NCBI GenBank assembly: GCA_013397695.1
Contig: VYZI01000105.1
Span: forward strand, 1,988,104 to 2,052,103
Direction: 5' to 3'
Length of the DNA stretch: 64,000 bases
Source: Centropus unirufus
Lineage: Eukaryota > Chordata > Aves > Cuculiformes > Centropidae
Below, piece after piece: positions 22,593 to 34,997 of the stretch (position 1 is its first letter; each line of letters begins with the position of its first letter). The translations under genes and the position numbers were made by a program. Below the pieces are notes generated by a model that was not told where the DNA came from, did not search any database, and was given only the letters and a program-made list of their open reading frames with translations.

Positions 22593-24323
22593 GAACCATT
22601 CTTCTTGGATGGTTCATTGTCCTCCCTTTCTTCAAGAGAAGAAATGACAAAGGCTCTCCCAGCACAGTTTACAATTATCAACACTGTAATTTGCTGAAGA
22701 ACTTTACTGTTGGAAGAATTGATGAAATGTAGATTATATTTGCCTTAAATACCATGTGTATATTTTTTGATCCATGAGGAGGTATGTGATATGTCAGAAG
22801 GACAGCACACCTTGATGTCGGTATACCAACACATACCATTCAGATCCTATCCAGGCTATTCAATAACCTTAACAGCATCTGAAAGAAAATCAATCCTCTC
22901 CTCCAGAGATTTTTATAGTGGAGGTGATGAGGAGCCAAATTCAAGCAACATTAGAAGTTTCTTCCTGCCTACATCGTCTCTTTCTGGGAATTTTAAACCA
23001 CACCTGTCATGATGGTATCAGAGCTGAGGGTCTCTACCTGGCTTCAAAGCCTAGGCCAAGCATTAATTCAAAGCTTTAATGAATTTTTCAGTATGCTGCA
23101 ACATTAAAATGGACCTGAAGCATTTTTCTGAGCTGATGCAATTACTGTGTGTTTGAATCAGTAAAGTGTTTGCTCTTCATTGGGATGTACTTGCTGTCTT
23201 AAGAGTTTATCAATTTGGGTTGAAAGTCATTGTGTTATGTGTTACTTTTTGTACAGAACCAAGAAAGAGTTAGGAATATTCATATTGATGGAGATGTAAG
23301 ATTTTTTTCCCAAAAATTCAAAGTCCCAAAACTGGACATTATCTAGAAAGCCCCAGGCTAGTATATAGCCCAACACGAGGTCAAAAACCCTTTCAGCTTC
23401 TCTGGTTTGAAAAGGAAGCATGCCTCAGAGGTATGCTCTTCTTCCAATAGCAAAGACTCCACAGGTAAGTCAATATTCAACATTCAGATAGGAAAATTTT
23501 GTTGAGATGAAAGCTTTCTGCTTCAGTTCCCATTTCCAAGCTATGCACAGGAGTGAAGGGAAGAGGAACAATATTAGAGGGCCTGAGGATTTGTAACGAG
23601 GAACAGAAAGCTGAAATTGGACAAAAAAAATCTGACTGTTCAGGTTCTTTCCTGACACCCTTTTCTTTCACTTGAGTACTTTAAAGCAGGAAGGTCTTTT
23701 CTCCCTAACTTAGTTTTCCACCACAAATACTGAATCTCAACATATATCGAAGTAACTTTCATGTAGCATCAACAGCAAGCTGCTCAGTAGGCTTTACATA
23801 TTCTCCAAGACCCCTCCCTTTTCGAATTGCGAAGACAGCTTTCTGTAGGATGCCTTTATTTTCATTGTGGTAGGCTGCATTTACCTTTATGCTAGGTCAA
23901 GAGATGAATTTGAAGTTGTTACTCCATCTGAGTTCACATAAGACTTAGGACTTGAAGAGAAAACTTAAAATCAACATGTCACCTGGAGATAAAAACTGGT
24001 CAAACCAAGATGTGATTACCGTAGGTGGTGTTATGCAAGCATGGTCATTTGTTTTCTGGTCTTAAATGAGTATCTTCAGGTAGTGCTCTGCTCGAGCGTG
24101 CAAATTGACATATACATTGTCACTGACCCTGGCATAGCTGACATTATATATTTTACTTAACAAGAGTATGTTTTATACCAAAGTAATCATATTCTAGAAC
24201 TGCCTAACTCTTTCCATGATCTACCTCCAGAGGAAGACGAGACAAATAGCTGAGATTAGATGCCTCAACTGCAGATGTAATCTTAACTAATCCCCAGATT
24301 AAGTGGTGTGACTATCGCTTCAG
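22593..24323. other. 1.7-kb interval, no gene seen
   Basis: No interspersed repeat or exon is recognised. Two overlapping minus-strand open frames at 23470-23671 are short and without motifs. Confidence 0.45.
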
Positions 24324-24660
24324 AAATCATAGAATGATTTGGTTGGAAGGGAACTTAAAGATCATCCAGTTCCAAACCCATGGGCAGGGATATCTTCCAC
24401 TGAATCAGGCTGCTAAAAGCCTCATCCAGACTGGCCCTGAACACCTCTGGGGACTGGGCATCCACGACTCCTCTGGACAATCTTTTCTAATGCCTCACTA
24501 CCCTCCCAGTACAAAAATTCTTCTTAATATCTAATTTGAATCTACCCGCTTTCAGCTTCAAAACAATTACCTCTTGATATTTAGGACTACCAGGACACCT
24601 GTACCAGAGCAAAGAAGAGTTCCCAGCTTCCCTAGGTCCTAAGTAAACATTTAAACTGGG
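24324..24660 (-). mobile_element. CR1, type A, decayed
   Basis: AAATCATAGAATGATTTGGT, TTCCAAACCCATGGGCAGGG and CTGAACACCTCTGGGGACTG mark the reversed 3' end. Homology weakens after about 24585 but resumes with AGAGTTCCCAGCTTCCCTAG. Confidence 0.9.
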
Positions 24661-26351
24661 CTATGCTTCCCTTACTAAAGGTATTTTCCTCATAGCTGAG
24701 TAATTAGTGAAAATACCCAGCACACACCACTGAAAAGCAGACTTAGCTAAAAAAAAAAAGGACAATGTGAAGGGCAATACTGAACTCCACTCCAAAAAAA
24801 ATTGAGATGCATCCCTTTACTTCTATCTTTCTCCCATGGAAAGCACAATTAACAAGAGCTTGTGAGGCTTGGAGGCATTTCTGCAGTCGCTGTGTGATCT
24901 GAATCTCAGCCTCCCCAAATATTTGCGGGTATTTCAGTAGATTATGATTTTGCCAAGAAAAGGGAGCACTAAGAAAAGAAAAAAGCCCCTTTGTACTGCC
25001 AAGTTGATCAAATCATACTTATGGACCTTTTTCCAGAAGGGACATTGAGCACAATACCTCGAACAAACTTAGTGATATTTACTTCAATGGTCTGGGAGGG
25101 TATTTTGGCTGAATATGGGAGGTCTGTGTTTGAGACAGCCCTTGGCTGGGTTTCAGATTAGAATGGCTGAAAGAGTTTTCCTGGAAACCTAGTGCCTTTC
25201 TCCTACTTCAGACTCTCTTTCTGTAGTTCTAGCAATTTCTGGACTTAATCAGTGTGTGTAATTGGGCATTCTGGTAGAATGCAGCAAACCCAGTGAGAAG
25301 TGGGCAATACTTTAAAGTTCAACCTTTAATTCAACTAGTCTTCTTACACATTCACCCCTGTTTCAATCTATCAGTCAGTTCCTGTACGGAAAGAGAAGGC
25401 TCTTTATTCCAACCTCATAGTTACCTAGCCCCCGGGCAGTTCCAACCCCCTCCTTCTAATTATCACTCCAAAAGCATAGAGCCCACGGTTACATGAGTCA
25501 CAAATTATATCTCCCAGCAGTGCATAATGCTCCTTTTCACACCTACAGAGAATGAGTCATCAAAAAACAGGGAAAAAAATGGAAATTCAACATTCCCTAT
25601 CGATAGAAGCAGAAGGAAAAACATCAAAGAAATCACCACTGGACATATCACCACAAGTGCAGCCAGTTCCCTTTGAAATTGACAAAACACAAGTTTTTTT
25701 CAGGTGAGTTTTGTCTCATAAAGTGCTGTACTAAGGAAATGGAACTATTAAGTTCCCACTACAGCTCTGCCCAACTGTTCTTTAGTTGAAAGCAGCAGGA
25801 AAAGTCAATCTTGCAATGAGGAGAGGGAAGGGAAATACAGTATGTATGGAAGAGCAGAAACATCCTTCTAACTAAGTCCAAAACTTATGACTTGATCTGT
25901 CTATTGCCAGAAAATACAATAAAAAGTGTTTCTATAATACATCAGCAACAAAAGGAGGGCTAGCAAATCTCCATCCATTATTGAATGCCGGGGGAAACAC
26001 AGGTACAAAAGATTAGGAAAAGGCCAAGTTACTTAATGCCTTCTTTGCTTCAGTCTTTGCTAGTAAAAACAGCTGTTACCTGGGTTTCAAACCCTCCTGA
26101 ACTGGGAAACTAGGAAATGTAAAAAAATGGAAAATTGAAAACCAGAAAACTGGAAAATGGAAACTGGAAAAACTATGTAAACTGGAAATCAATTCTCAGT
26201 GCTTTTGGCAGGGAGAGAAGAGACACTGCAAAAGAATCTGAGGTTGGGATTGAATACAAGGCAAAAACTTAGTGCTTGGCTTTGGATCTGAAACAATCTA
26301 AAAACATCTGTGGTTTGCCCTCTACATGTAGACATAGGGTGGAAGGAGATG
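24661..26351. other. 1.7-kb AT-rich interval, no gene seen
   Basis: It includes an A run at about 24751-24760 and, at 26100-26190, a purine-rich quasi-repeat built of GGAAA and ACTGG-like words. No exon is seen. Confidence 0.45.
26100..26190 (+). repeat. Purine-rich quasi-repeat
   Basis: GGAAAATTGAAAACCAGAAA, ACTGGAAAATGGAAACTGG and AACTGGAAATC are loose copies of a unit near 'AACTGGAAA'. Order and spacing are irregular. Confidence 0.6.
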
Positions 26352-26450
26352 GTAGAATCATAGAATGTCCTGAGTTGGAAGGGACTCACAAGTACCATCA
26401 AGTCTAACTCTTGTCCCTGAATAGGACAACACCCAAATTCTCATCTTGTG
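26352..26450 (-). mobile_element. CR1 3'-end fragment, type C
   Basis: TAGAATCATAGAATGTCCTG and TTGGAAGGGACTCACAAGTA with CATCAAGTCTAACTCTTG give the reversed type C end. Homology is lost soon after TCCCTGAATAGGACAACACC. Confidence 0.87.
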
Positions 26451-27215
26451 TCTAAGAGATCTCTGGTCCAATCTCCTTCTCTAAGTAGGGGGGACTTTAA
26501 AAGAAAATCAAGTTGTTAAAGGCTTTATTCATGTTGATGTTGGTCAGTAACTCTGTTCATACAGAAGAAAAAGGGACAATCAAACAGGCTCATGAGAGGC
26601 TGGGGTGGAACACATTGCCAAAATGTTTCCCTTGGCACAACATCATCTGTCATGGCATTAATAGAGCATTTTTTAACCCCTGAGGACAAACAGAGAAATT
26701 TTATATCAATGGTTTTGCTTTTGAAACTATGCAACTCCAGTTCATTGAAAGCAGAGATGTTTCCAGGAACATACACAATAAAGGAAGATCTCCCTCACTC
26801 TAGGATGTTACCAGAGGAACTTCTGCCTGCTGCGTTCATCGGTGGTGATTAATAAACTCTCAGGAGTGACGTTTGTAGTGAAGATGAATTTCAGTTAAAC
26901 AGGTAAATAAAAGACGTTAGAGGAAAAGACCGTGGGGAGGCAAAGGGATCCATCAGCATCTGCCACCTCAGAAAAACAACTCTCTTGAACCAGAGTATGC
27001 TGAGGAGCCTGTATGGAGAGCCAAGCCTCTTAAAATACAAAATGCCATGCATTTCTACATCCTAAAAAAAAGAGACATTGCAATTAAAGCACAAGACATA
27101 GAGTTGTTCTCTATCGGTCTACGAGCAGGTTGCTTTTTCCCTAAAGACCTCTAGAGTGCTTTCTGTCCTTGTATTGCACTCTGCTGTCCACATCGGCCCT
27201 CTCCTTTGACAAAGT
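26451..27215. other. Spacer, nothing recognised
   Basis: Open frames occur on both strands at 26525-26852 but carry no motif. No repeat is seen. Confidence 0.4.
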
Positions 27216-27752
27216 TTTAGTAGGGAAGTAATTGTGCCCCTATACTCAGGGCTGGTGAGGCTGCACCTTGAATGCTGTGCTCGGTTTTGGGCTCCTCATT
27301 ACTGCTGGAGTGTGTCCAGGGGAGGACATTGAAGTTGGTGAAGGGTCTGGAGCACAAGTTTTATGAGGAGTGGCTGAGGGAATGGGGGGTCTTTAGCCTG
27401 GAGGAGTCTGAGGGGAGTCTTTGTTGCTGTCTACAACTACCTGAAAGAAGGTTGTAGCAAGGTGGGTCCTGATCTATTCCCCTAAGTAACAAGTGATAAA
27501 ATGTGAAGAAATGGCCTCAAGTTGTGCCAGGGGAGGTTCAGATTGGACATTAGGAAAAAAATTCTGCACTGCAAGAGTGGTGAAGAGGCTGCCCAGGGAA
27601 GCGGTGGACTCTCCATCCCCGCAGGTTCCCAAAAAATGTGTAGGTATGGCACTTCGTGACACAATTTAGTAGGCATGGTAGAGTTGTATGAAAACTGGAC
27701 AGGATCATCTTAGAGGTCTTTTCCAACCTTAATGATTCTATGATTCTGATTC
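27216..27752 (+). mobile_element. CR1, type B, 5'-truncated
   Basis: It begins in ORF2 near AAGTAATTGTGCCCCTATAC and continues with GCTGGTGAGGCTGCACCTTG, AAGGGTCTGGAGCACAAG and GAGGAGTGGCTGAGGGAATG. It ends in TCTTTTCCAACCTTAATG plus a tail ATTCTATGATTCTGATTCTA. The 3' UTR phrase AATTTAGTAGGCATGGTAGA matches that of the fragment at 42655, so the two are the same subfamily. Confidence 0.95.
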
Positions 27753-28498
27753 TAAGTTTGAGAAACTGACACTAAAGCTATTTTCAGTATGATAAATCAA
27801 GAAAATATCCTTTTTACTTTTTCTTCCTCCCTTTACAGACCAAGCTTAAGACGTCTTTGCTCCCTTTGTTCCTCTAGGAGCAATGAAATAATTATCAAAA
27901 CCTTTTGAGCCCCGTTCTTTCCCTAATATATAAATACACTAGCTCAGGGTTATGAAGATAATTGGTTTAAAAAAACTTTTATTTTCATGTTTCCTTTATT
28001 TTTTTTAGTTTTTCATGTCTGTAAGAATCTCAAGTGAATCTGATTTTAAAATCAGAATAACCATATTGTCTGGTAATCAGTATCCTGATTTTTCATGAAG
28101 AAATTTTTCACATCAGCTTAGGAAGTCAGGGTCAAAGTTATTTAAGATTTTAAACTGGAAAAATCAATTTAAATTGGAAAAGCAAGGGCCTGAAATAGGA
28201 CAGGACCTTGTTTCCCTATTGACTCAGACATGACATGATGAAAGAAGTCGTGCACCTCTACATAACAGTACTACCCCTTTGCAAAGCTGGGATGTGAAAT
28301 TACTATCTTGACATTCTGCATTTCAGGAAAATAGTATTTAAAAGATAGGCAGAAAGTGCCTGAAGCCTTGTATTCCACACATTTGTCCCTATTTCACCAC
28401 TGTCACAAGGAACCACACGCTCTACAAAAGTCTCAACCTTGTCACAGAACTCCACAGCCGGCAAGTCCTTGGTGGCTTGACCTTCCCTTCCATCAGTC
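27753..28498. other. AT-rich spacer, no gene seen
   Basis: T- and A-rich sequence (for example 27999-28010). No repeat or exon is recognised. Confidence 0.45.
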
Positions 28499-28652
28499 GT
28501 AGAACCATAGAATGGTTTGAGTTGGAAGAGACTTTAAAGGTCATTGAGTTCCAATCCTCTTGCGAGGGCAGGGACACATAGATCATGTTGGTCATAGCGT
28601 CCCTGAACCTGGCCTTGAACACCTCTGGGGAAGGGGCATCAGTGATAGAGCA
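28499..28652 (-). mobile_element. CR1 3'-end fragment, type A
   Basis: GTAGAACCATAGAATGGTTT, TTAAAGGTCATTGAGTTCCA and GCCTTGAACACCTCTGGGGA. Homology stops at about ATCAGTGATAGAG, within the last part of ORF2. Confidence 0.92.
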
Positions 28653-30060
28653 AATCATGACTGTCCAATGCTAACAGCTGATGTAAGAAGAAGAGGACCC
28701 AGACCTTCTATCAGTCCCTTTCTGCAGGCATCAGGGACATAGACTGGAAGAGAGTAGTCTCAGAACAGTCTGAAAGGTCACACAGATGCATCCAGAGCTC
28801 AGAAAATATTACCTCCATGCCGTCTTATAAAGCTCCCCAACCTTTGCTCATTTTCCACCCTGCTCCACGTGTCTGCTTTCCCTGTCACAAGTGTTCTCTT
28901 AACTGCTTCATTCCCAATGGCAGTGAATTTCTAGCAATATACTTCTCACTTTTTGGCACTTGAAAACAGGCCATTTGACCTTTAGAGCTGAGGGATTTTC
29001 AAGTACAGCCATTGACTCTGAGAAGTAGTCTAGAGCTACTGTCACCCAAAGAAATGTGCTTTGAGAAGCTTAGAGTATTTGTCTCTCCTCCCACCATTGA
29101 CTGTTCATGCTGGCCTGTCCTTGTCTTAGAGTTTTTTTAATTCTTAATATAATACAGGAAGTACAATAATAATAATAAGTCAGGCATCATTGTTAATTAA
29201 ATAGCACAATGCAAAAATCTTCTTAAGGGATTATCTGCAATATAACCTTGGGATTAAAACCTTTTATGCTCAGAGGTTCACATGATAGACCACCAATGCA
29301 GAGTAGTGGGTATGCAGTCTTCAGAATAAATTATATCATTGAATAATCAAGCTTGTAATTTTGCCATTTAAGAAATAGGATTCTCAGCTGATGATTTGTT
29401 CACCAATGGTTCTAACTTTGATCAGAAAAAAATAAAGCAGGATTCAACACTGGTTAGAAATAATCAGAAGCTAAAAATATCAATACGGTATTGCTCAGGC
29501 AACATGACTCGAGTCCTGCCTTTATTACAGCTTCCTATACAAGGCCTTCTAGTTCATCTTTCCTCCAGCTGGAAACTGCAAATAATAACATATCCCATAT
29601 CAGTATCCCAGGAATATGTACACTTTTAAGTAATCTGAGTTTTACCTATGTACATATAGATAATATAACATGTTAGGTACCGCTTTATCTAGTGCCCTGA
29701 AGATAATCCTTTGCATTGAAATATAGACAATGTCTCTCATAGTGCTCTGCTTTCTTATCTTGTCCCCTGGGAAAAAAGCATTTAAATGAGTGCTGATTTA
29801 GTTGGATTTTCTTTAGACATATCTGTCCCTGAGTACTGTGTGATAAAGGAAATCAAATCTACATGCTTCAATTTTGGAATGGAAACCATTGCCCAAAGTG
29901 ATTATGAGAGGGGAAGGGGAAAAACAAAGATATATACTGTGCATCTGTATATTATAGGTAGATGAAACAAATACAGCACTCTTAGGAAGCAAAGCTGAAA
30001 TTAAGAAATCAGATGTGATATCTTACATAGAACTTAACCTCAATAACATTTAATGGGGCA
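28653..30060. other. 1.4-kb interval, no gene seen
   Basis: A short (AAT)4 array at 29165-29176 is the only repeat noted. No exon is recognised. Confidence 0.45.
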
Positions 30061-30308
30061 AGGGTTAATATTCTTAATCTGAAAGAAGGAAGATTTAGAT
30101 TAAATACTAGGAAGAAATGCCTTCCTGTGAAAGTGGCAAGGCACTGGCCCAAGTTGCCCAGGGAAATGGTGGCTGCCCCATCCCAGGAGGTGTTCAAGAC
30201 CAGACTGGATGAGACTTTGAGCAATCTGATCCAGTGGAAGGTGTCCCTGTCCATAGTGGGGGATTGGAACTTTAAGGTCCCTTCCAACCCAAACCACTCC
30301 ATGATTTT
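30061..30308 (+). mobile_element. CR1, type A, 3' quarter
   Basis: AGGGTTAATATTCTTAATCT leads to GAAGGAAGATTTAGATTAAA, TGTTCAAGACCAGACTGGAT and AAGGTCCCTTCCAACCC with ACCACTCCATGATTTTT. The encoded end '[20 protein letters not shown]' is intact. Its tail is followed with no gap by a longer CR1 of another type. Confidence 0.94.
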
Positions 30309-31402
30309 TCTTGAGAATTTTGCTCAAACAACTGGCTGCTACTGGCTTGGACATCCTCTCCTGGGTGGAAAACTGGCTGGATGTTCAGGGCCAAAGAGTT
30401 GTGTAAATGGAGCTAAATCTAGCTGGAGGCCAGTCACAAGAGGTGTTCCCCAGGGCTCAGTACTGGGTCCAATCCTCTTCAATCTCTTTATCAGCGACCT
30501 GGACAAAGGGATTGAATTTTCTCTTGGTGTATTCGCAGACTCTAAGCTGGGAGGGAGTGTTGATCTGCTTGAGGGTAGGGAAACTGTTGAAAGGGATCTG
30601 GACAGGCTGGACCGATAGGCTGAGACCAGTGAGATGAGGTTCAACAAAGCCAAATGCTGTGTCCTGCACTTGGGACACAACAACCCTGTGCAGTGCTACA
30701 GGCTTGGGATAGAGTGGCTGGAAAGTTGCTTTGAGGAGAAGGACCTGGGGATGTTGGTCAACAGCAGAATGAGGGATCATGAGGCAGCAGTGTGCCCGGG
30801 TGGGCAAGAAAGCCAATGGCATCTTGATCTGTATAAGAAATAGCAGAGCCAGCAGGGCCAGGGAGGTGATTCTGCCCCTGCAGTCGGCACTGGTGAGGCT
30901 GCATTTCGAATCCTGTGTTCAGTTCTGCACCACTCACTACAAGAAGGACATTGAGGTTCTGGAATGTGTCCAGGGAAGGGCAACAAAGCTGGTAAAGGGT
31001 CTGGAGAACGTTTATGAGGAGCAGCTGTGGGAGCTGGGGCTGTTTAGTCTGGAGGAGACTAAGGGGGGATGTTATCACTGCCTACAACTGCCTGAAAGGT
31101 GAATGTAGTAAGGTGGGCGCTGGTCTCTTTTCCCAAGTAATAGGACAAGGGGGAGTGGCCTTAAGCTGTGCCAGGGGACGTTCAGGTTGGAGATCAGAAA
31201 GAAGTTTTTCACTGAAAGAATCATCAGGTGCTGGAGCAGGCTGCCCAGGGATGTGGTGGAATCACCATCCCCAGATGTATTTAAAAGACAGGTAGATGAG
31301 GTGCTCAGGGATATGGTTTAGTGGTCAACCGATAGGGTTGAGCTTGATGATCTCAGAGGTCTTTTCCAACTTAGAAACTCTGTGATTCTATGACTCTGTG
31401 AA
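30309..31402 (+). mobile_element. CR1, type B, longest copy, dead reverse transcriptase
   Basis: About 1.1 kb, the longest copy in the window. It starts in the reverse-transcriptase domain. The palm motif '[20 protein letters not shown]' is readable from 30442. The catalytic box that should read F-A-D-D reads 'FADSKLGG' at about 30532-30555, with one codon lost and the second aspartate gone. The frame then meets stops and shifts, continuing as '[11 protein letters not shown]' (30736 on), '[19 protein letters not shown]' (30831 on) and '[20 protein letters not shown]' (30977 on). The 3' end is CTTTTCCAACTTAGAAACTC plus a TGTGATTCTATGACTCTGTG tail. No active protein can be made from it. Confidence 0.96.
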
Positions 31403-32405
31403 AAATCTACAGAAGGCTCAGTCTGCTTGCTGGCTTGGTGCTCCTCCTCTGACCTTCTGCTTTCCAGAGGCCAGTGACGAAAGAGGATGACCAGAGAGCT
31501 GGAAAGAAGCAATGAAAGTGTAACCCCTCAGGGAGTGTTATGAGAAGAAGAGATAGTGTGGTAAACAAAGACAGAAAAATTGTAGTGGAATTAGAAAACA
31601 ATAGCAATAAGAGAAGGAAAAGTCAATAAATACAACATTGATTTTCTGGTGCTCTGTGTGTGCTTTGAGTGCAAGCTTTGACTTTTTAATCAGCTGATCC
31701 AGTCTGTACTGGGTAAATATTTTTCTTCCTGAATAAGACTGTAATTTGAGTGCCTTAGTGTCTGAGTTTTCTTTGCATATTTTTATCTCCCAAAAGGTTC
31801 CTCTGAGAGAGGAGACCTCAACCTTCAAAAGTGGGAGATGAGACAGGGGAAAAGAGGATTACTGTAACAATATTCAAAGGAGAAATAATTTCTTTTATGC
31901 ACCAAACTCATCAGTCGGGATTCAATTTATAAAATAACTTTTCTCATGACTAACAAAAAGCTTGTGGTCATTTCTTTTGCTTTTCTTTCCCTGCAGAATG
32001 GGAACTGATTATAAACAAACTGAAGGAATGCATATTTTGAAGCTTGATGAAATCTTACAGCAGGATAAACAATGAATTGAAAAGGGGGAACTCCAAAGCA
32101 GGGGCTTTCTGAAGTGTGTGTCTAATATACTATAAAAAAAGGTATATCAGTTTTCCAAACAGCCAGAGACTCAGTAATTAACACTGACTACTGAGCAAAT
32201 TTCAAACAGAAAATTTCAAAGATTAATTCTTGTTTACTTATTTATAGTGATACATAAAAACAGTATTGGATTTCACAGTTTAATACACTGAAAGATCCCT
32301 TTAGAGAAGCTGTGTTTTTTGCATGCTTTTCCATTTTTAATGTGGGTAAGTAAAGCAATGTAAACTAGCGTACATTGCCCATATACTACACGTGTTCGTA
32401 TAAAG
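31403..32405. other. 1-kb AT-rich spacer, no gene seen
   Basis: Minus-strand open frames at 31407-31828 lack any motif. No repeat is recognised. Confidence 0.45.
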
Positions 32406-32980
32406 TCATAAAATCATAGAATAATAGAATAGTTCGCGTTGGAAGAAACCATGAAGCCCATCCAGTTCCAATCACCCTGGCATAGGCAGCAACACCTCCC
32501 ACTGGATCAGGTTCCTCAAAACCTCACCAACCCTGGCTTTGAGCACCTCCAGGTATGGGGCATCAGGAAATTCTCTGGGCAACCTAATTAAGTGCTTCAT
32601 GACCCTCACAGGAAAATATTTCTTCCTAAAATCTTATCTCAATCTCTGTTCTTTCAGCTTAAAACCATTTCCCCTTGTCCTATCCCTGCACTCCATGATA
32701 AAAAGCCCCTCCCCAGCTTTCCTGTAGGTCCTCTTTAAATACTGGAAGGCCATTAGAAGGTCTCCCTGGAGTCTACACTTCTGCAGACTGAGCAACCCCA
32801 ACTCTTTCAGCCCCTCCTCACAGGGAAAGTTCTCTAGGCCTTGGATAATCTTTGTGGCCTCCTCTGGACTCATTCCAACAGATCCATGTCCTTCCTGCTC
32901 TGAGGACTGCAGAACTGAATGCAGAGCTGCAAGTGAGGTCTCACGAGAACACAGTAGAGGGGCAGAATCACGTGCTGTCG
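32406..32980 (-). mobile_element. CR1, type A, 5'-truncated
   Basis: CATAAAATCATAGAATAATA is the reversed tail. The minus frame 32873-32634 encodes 'MSPEEATKIIQGLENFPCEE' and 'LKELGLLSLQKCRLQGD', the usual CR1 ORF2 segment, open over 79 codons. The copy ends near CAGTAGAGGGGCAGAATCAC. Confidence 0.95.
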
Positions 32981-33440
32981 ATGATGCTATGATGATGTCG
33001 AGCTGTCATCACAGACCGAGGAACTCTGGAGAAGACATAAGGAGATTCCAAAATTCTGCTTGTTCATCTTTCTCACCAGAACCCATCCATGGCACTGTCA
33101 GCAGGATCTCCACACCTCTGCAGTGTGATGATTAGAAATGTCAGAGGGTAAATTCCCTCTGCATAGAAAAGCAAGCAGCAATTTCTGGTGGGTGGAATGT
33201 GTCATTTTCAGCATTTGGAGACTTCTTTGGATTTAACACCTATGCTGACAGCAGCTGCTGTTCCTTCTCCCCCTTGCAGGTATCACTTCCATAACACCAA
33301 GGACCTACTGTTCCTTCTTGAATGTGCCTTTGAAAGCAAGAGGGGTGAAAAAGAACACACACAGAATTGATTAGGAAGAAATTAGTTCCCGTTTGCAATT
33401 TTCATCCAGCACCATTATCCAGAACACCTGTCTTTTGATT
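32981..33440. other. Spacer with a weak exon candidate
   Basis: Between two CR1 copies. The only signal is the acceptor-like stretch described at 33280. Confidence 0.35.
33280..33370 (+). other. Weak candidate terminal exon
   Basis: A strong acceptor-like tract, GTTCCTTCTCCCCCTTGCAG at about 33260-33279, is followed by 29 open codons and TGA at 33368-33370. The reading starts 'YHFHNTKDLLFLLECAF'. The protein is not recognised and no upstream exon is found. Confidence 0.15.
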
Positions 33441-33815
33441 TTTCCAGGCTGGAAAAGAGGAAACTGAGAGGAGACATCATCACAGTCTACAGCTTTCTCA
33501 CAAGTGGAGGAGGAGAAGCAGGCACTGATCTCTCTGGTAACCAATGATAGGACCCAAGGGAATGGCAGGAAGGTGTGCCAGAAGAATGTTTGGTTGGACA
33601 TTAGGAAAAGATGCTTCATCCAGAGGGTGATGGAGCACTGGAGCATCTCCCCTGGGAAGCAGTCATGGTACGAAGACTGACAATATTCAAGAAGCATTTG
33701 TACGACACCCTCAGACAAGTGGTGCGAGTGTTGGAGATGTCCTATCCAGGGAGAAGACTTGGACTCGATGATCCTTGTGGCTGCCTTCCAACTCTGGGCA
33801 TTCTATGATCCTACC
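33441..33815 (+). mobile_element. CR1, type C, 3' part
   Basis: CCAGGCTGGAAAAGAGGAAA, CTGAGAGGAGACATCATCAC and GAAGCATTTGTACGACACCC end in TCGATGATCCTTGTGGCTGC and TCCAACTCTGGGCATTCTAT. The plus frame 33611-33808 reads through 'FKKHLYDTLRQVV', the type C ORF2 end. Confidence 0.92.
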
Positions 33816-34422
33816 CCTTGGAACATGAAAGGAACCAGCCACCTCTGGTTGGAGAGTAAAACCTTCTGAGAGGTTGTACCTAAAATCTGGATACTAACAG
33901 GGAAGGGAGAAGCACATCTTGCTTAACTCCCTTAAGGAAACTATGACTGTGCTGTGGGAGGATTAGTCAGAGTCAATTCTAGGTGACAGATCACAGAAGG
34001 ATTCGATCACACTTGCAGGTATGATGATGCATTGGAGCCTCAGAACCAGAAGCATCTGCACTTTTTAGTACAGAATACCATGTATTACTCACCAATATGT
34101 ACTATGATCACCAGTTACTTTGTGAAAGTATTGTCAAGAGCAATCATCCCTGGAGGGGGAAGCTTGCATTCAAGCCCCTTCTCTCCTAGGAAAGGCAATT
34201 TGCTTCAGCAGCAAAAAATGGTTGGAGAAACTTTTCCTCTCCCCTCCACCCAATAGGTTTTCTCTTACATAAACTCACAAGTTACTGTGTTTTTTCCTTT
34301 TGAAATAAAAATATGTACATTTGAAGAGTATTATTTCGTTTGATACAAGGGAAAACATTTTTTCTGTGAGATATTTGCTTGAAACAGTCAATAAAAATAG
34401 GGAAGGAAACAGTGAGCATTAT
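33816..34422. other. Spacer, nothing recognised
   Basis: Non-repetitive sequence up to the solo LTR. No exon is seen. Confidence 0.4.
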
Positions 34423-34733
34423 TGTTCTGGGTTGAGCTTAAGTAGAATCCATTTCCTAACTTGAGCTAAGCCACATCTCAGTAACTGCATTTTCTGAAAA
34501 TTAGCTGCATGTTTTTTTCCATGTTTCTCTCTAGAAGTTATAACACAAGGCATTGGCATGCAGAAAGGCTATTGCTTATATTTATTCCTATAGAAACCAA
34601 GGCCATCCTTGAGTTGGTGGAATGTTTTAATTCAAAGAGGTGAAAGGGGGTCACGCTTGTGTGGAGAGGCAGACGGAACAGGTGACCCCAAATGGTCCAA
34701 GAGAGTATTTCATTCCTTATACATCCTACATGG

Positions 34734-34739
34734 TATAAA
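34734..34739 (+). promoter_or_regulatory. TATA box of the LTR
   Basis: TATAAA inside TGGTATAAACC, about 310 bp from the left end of the LTR and about 260 bp before its ATTAAA signal. Activity is not implied. Confidence 0.5.
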
Positions 34740-34991
34740 CCTGAAGGATCACAAAGGTCAAGCCCTCTTCTTTGGTGGATGACAGCGAGGATCTTGTCTG
34801 TCTTTTCACCGTCAGTGTGGATTCTTGCAATCCTGAATCCAGTCCCCGAGTCCAGCTCCCTTGTGCTGCTGAGTTCAGCCCACGATCTTCCCTGTTCTTG
34901 CTCTGCAGTATCTGTATTGATGTTGTCATATGTTGTATATGTTTTATTATCTTCTTATTAATAGTATTTTCCTTATTGTTATAATTGTCTC

Positions 34992-34997
34992 ATTAAA
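34992..34997 (+). terminator. Polyadenylation signal of the LTR
   Basis: ATTAAA in CTCATTAAACCCG, followed by a T/G-rich stretch, as expected at the R/U5 border. Confidence 0.5.

Noticed and set aside
30127..30618. 163-codon open frame as a functional fusion protein
   Set aside because: It is the accidental join of two CR1 remnants of different type and lacks the reverse-transcriptase catalytic residues.
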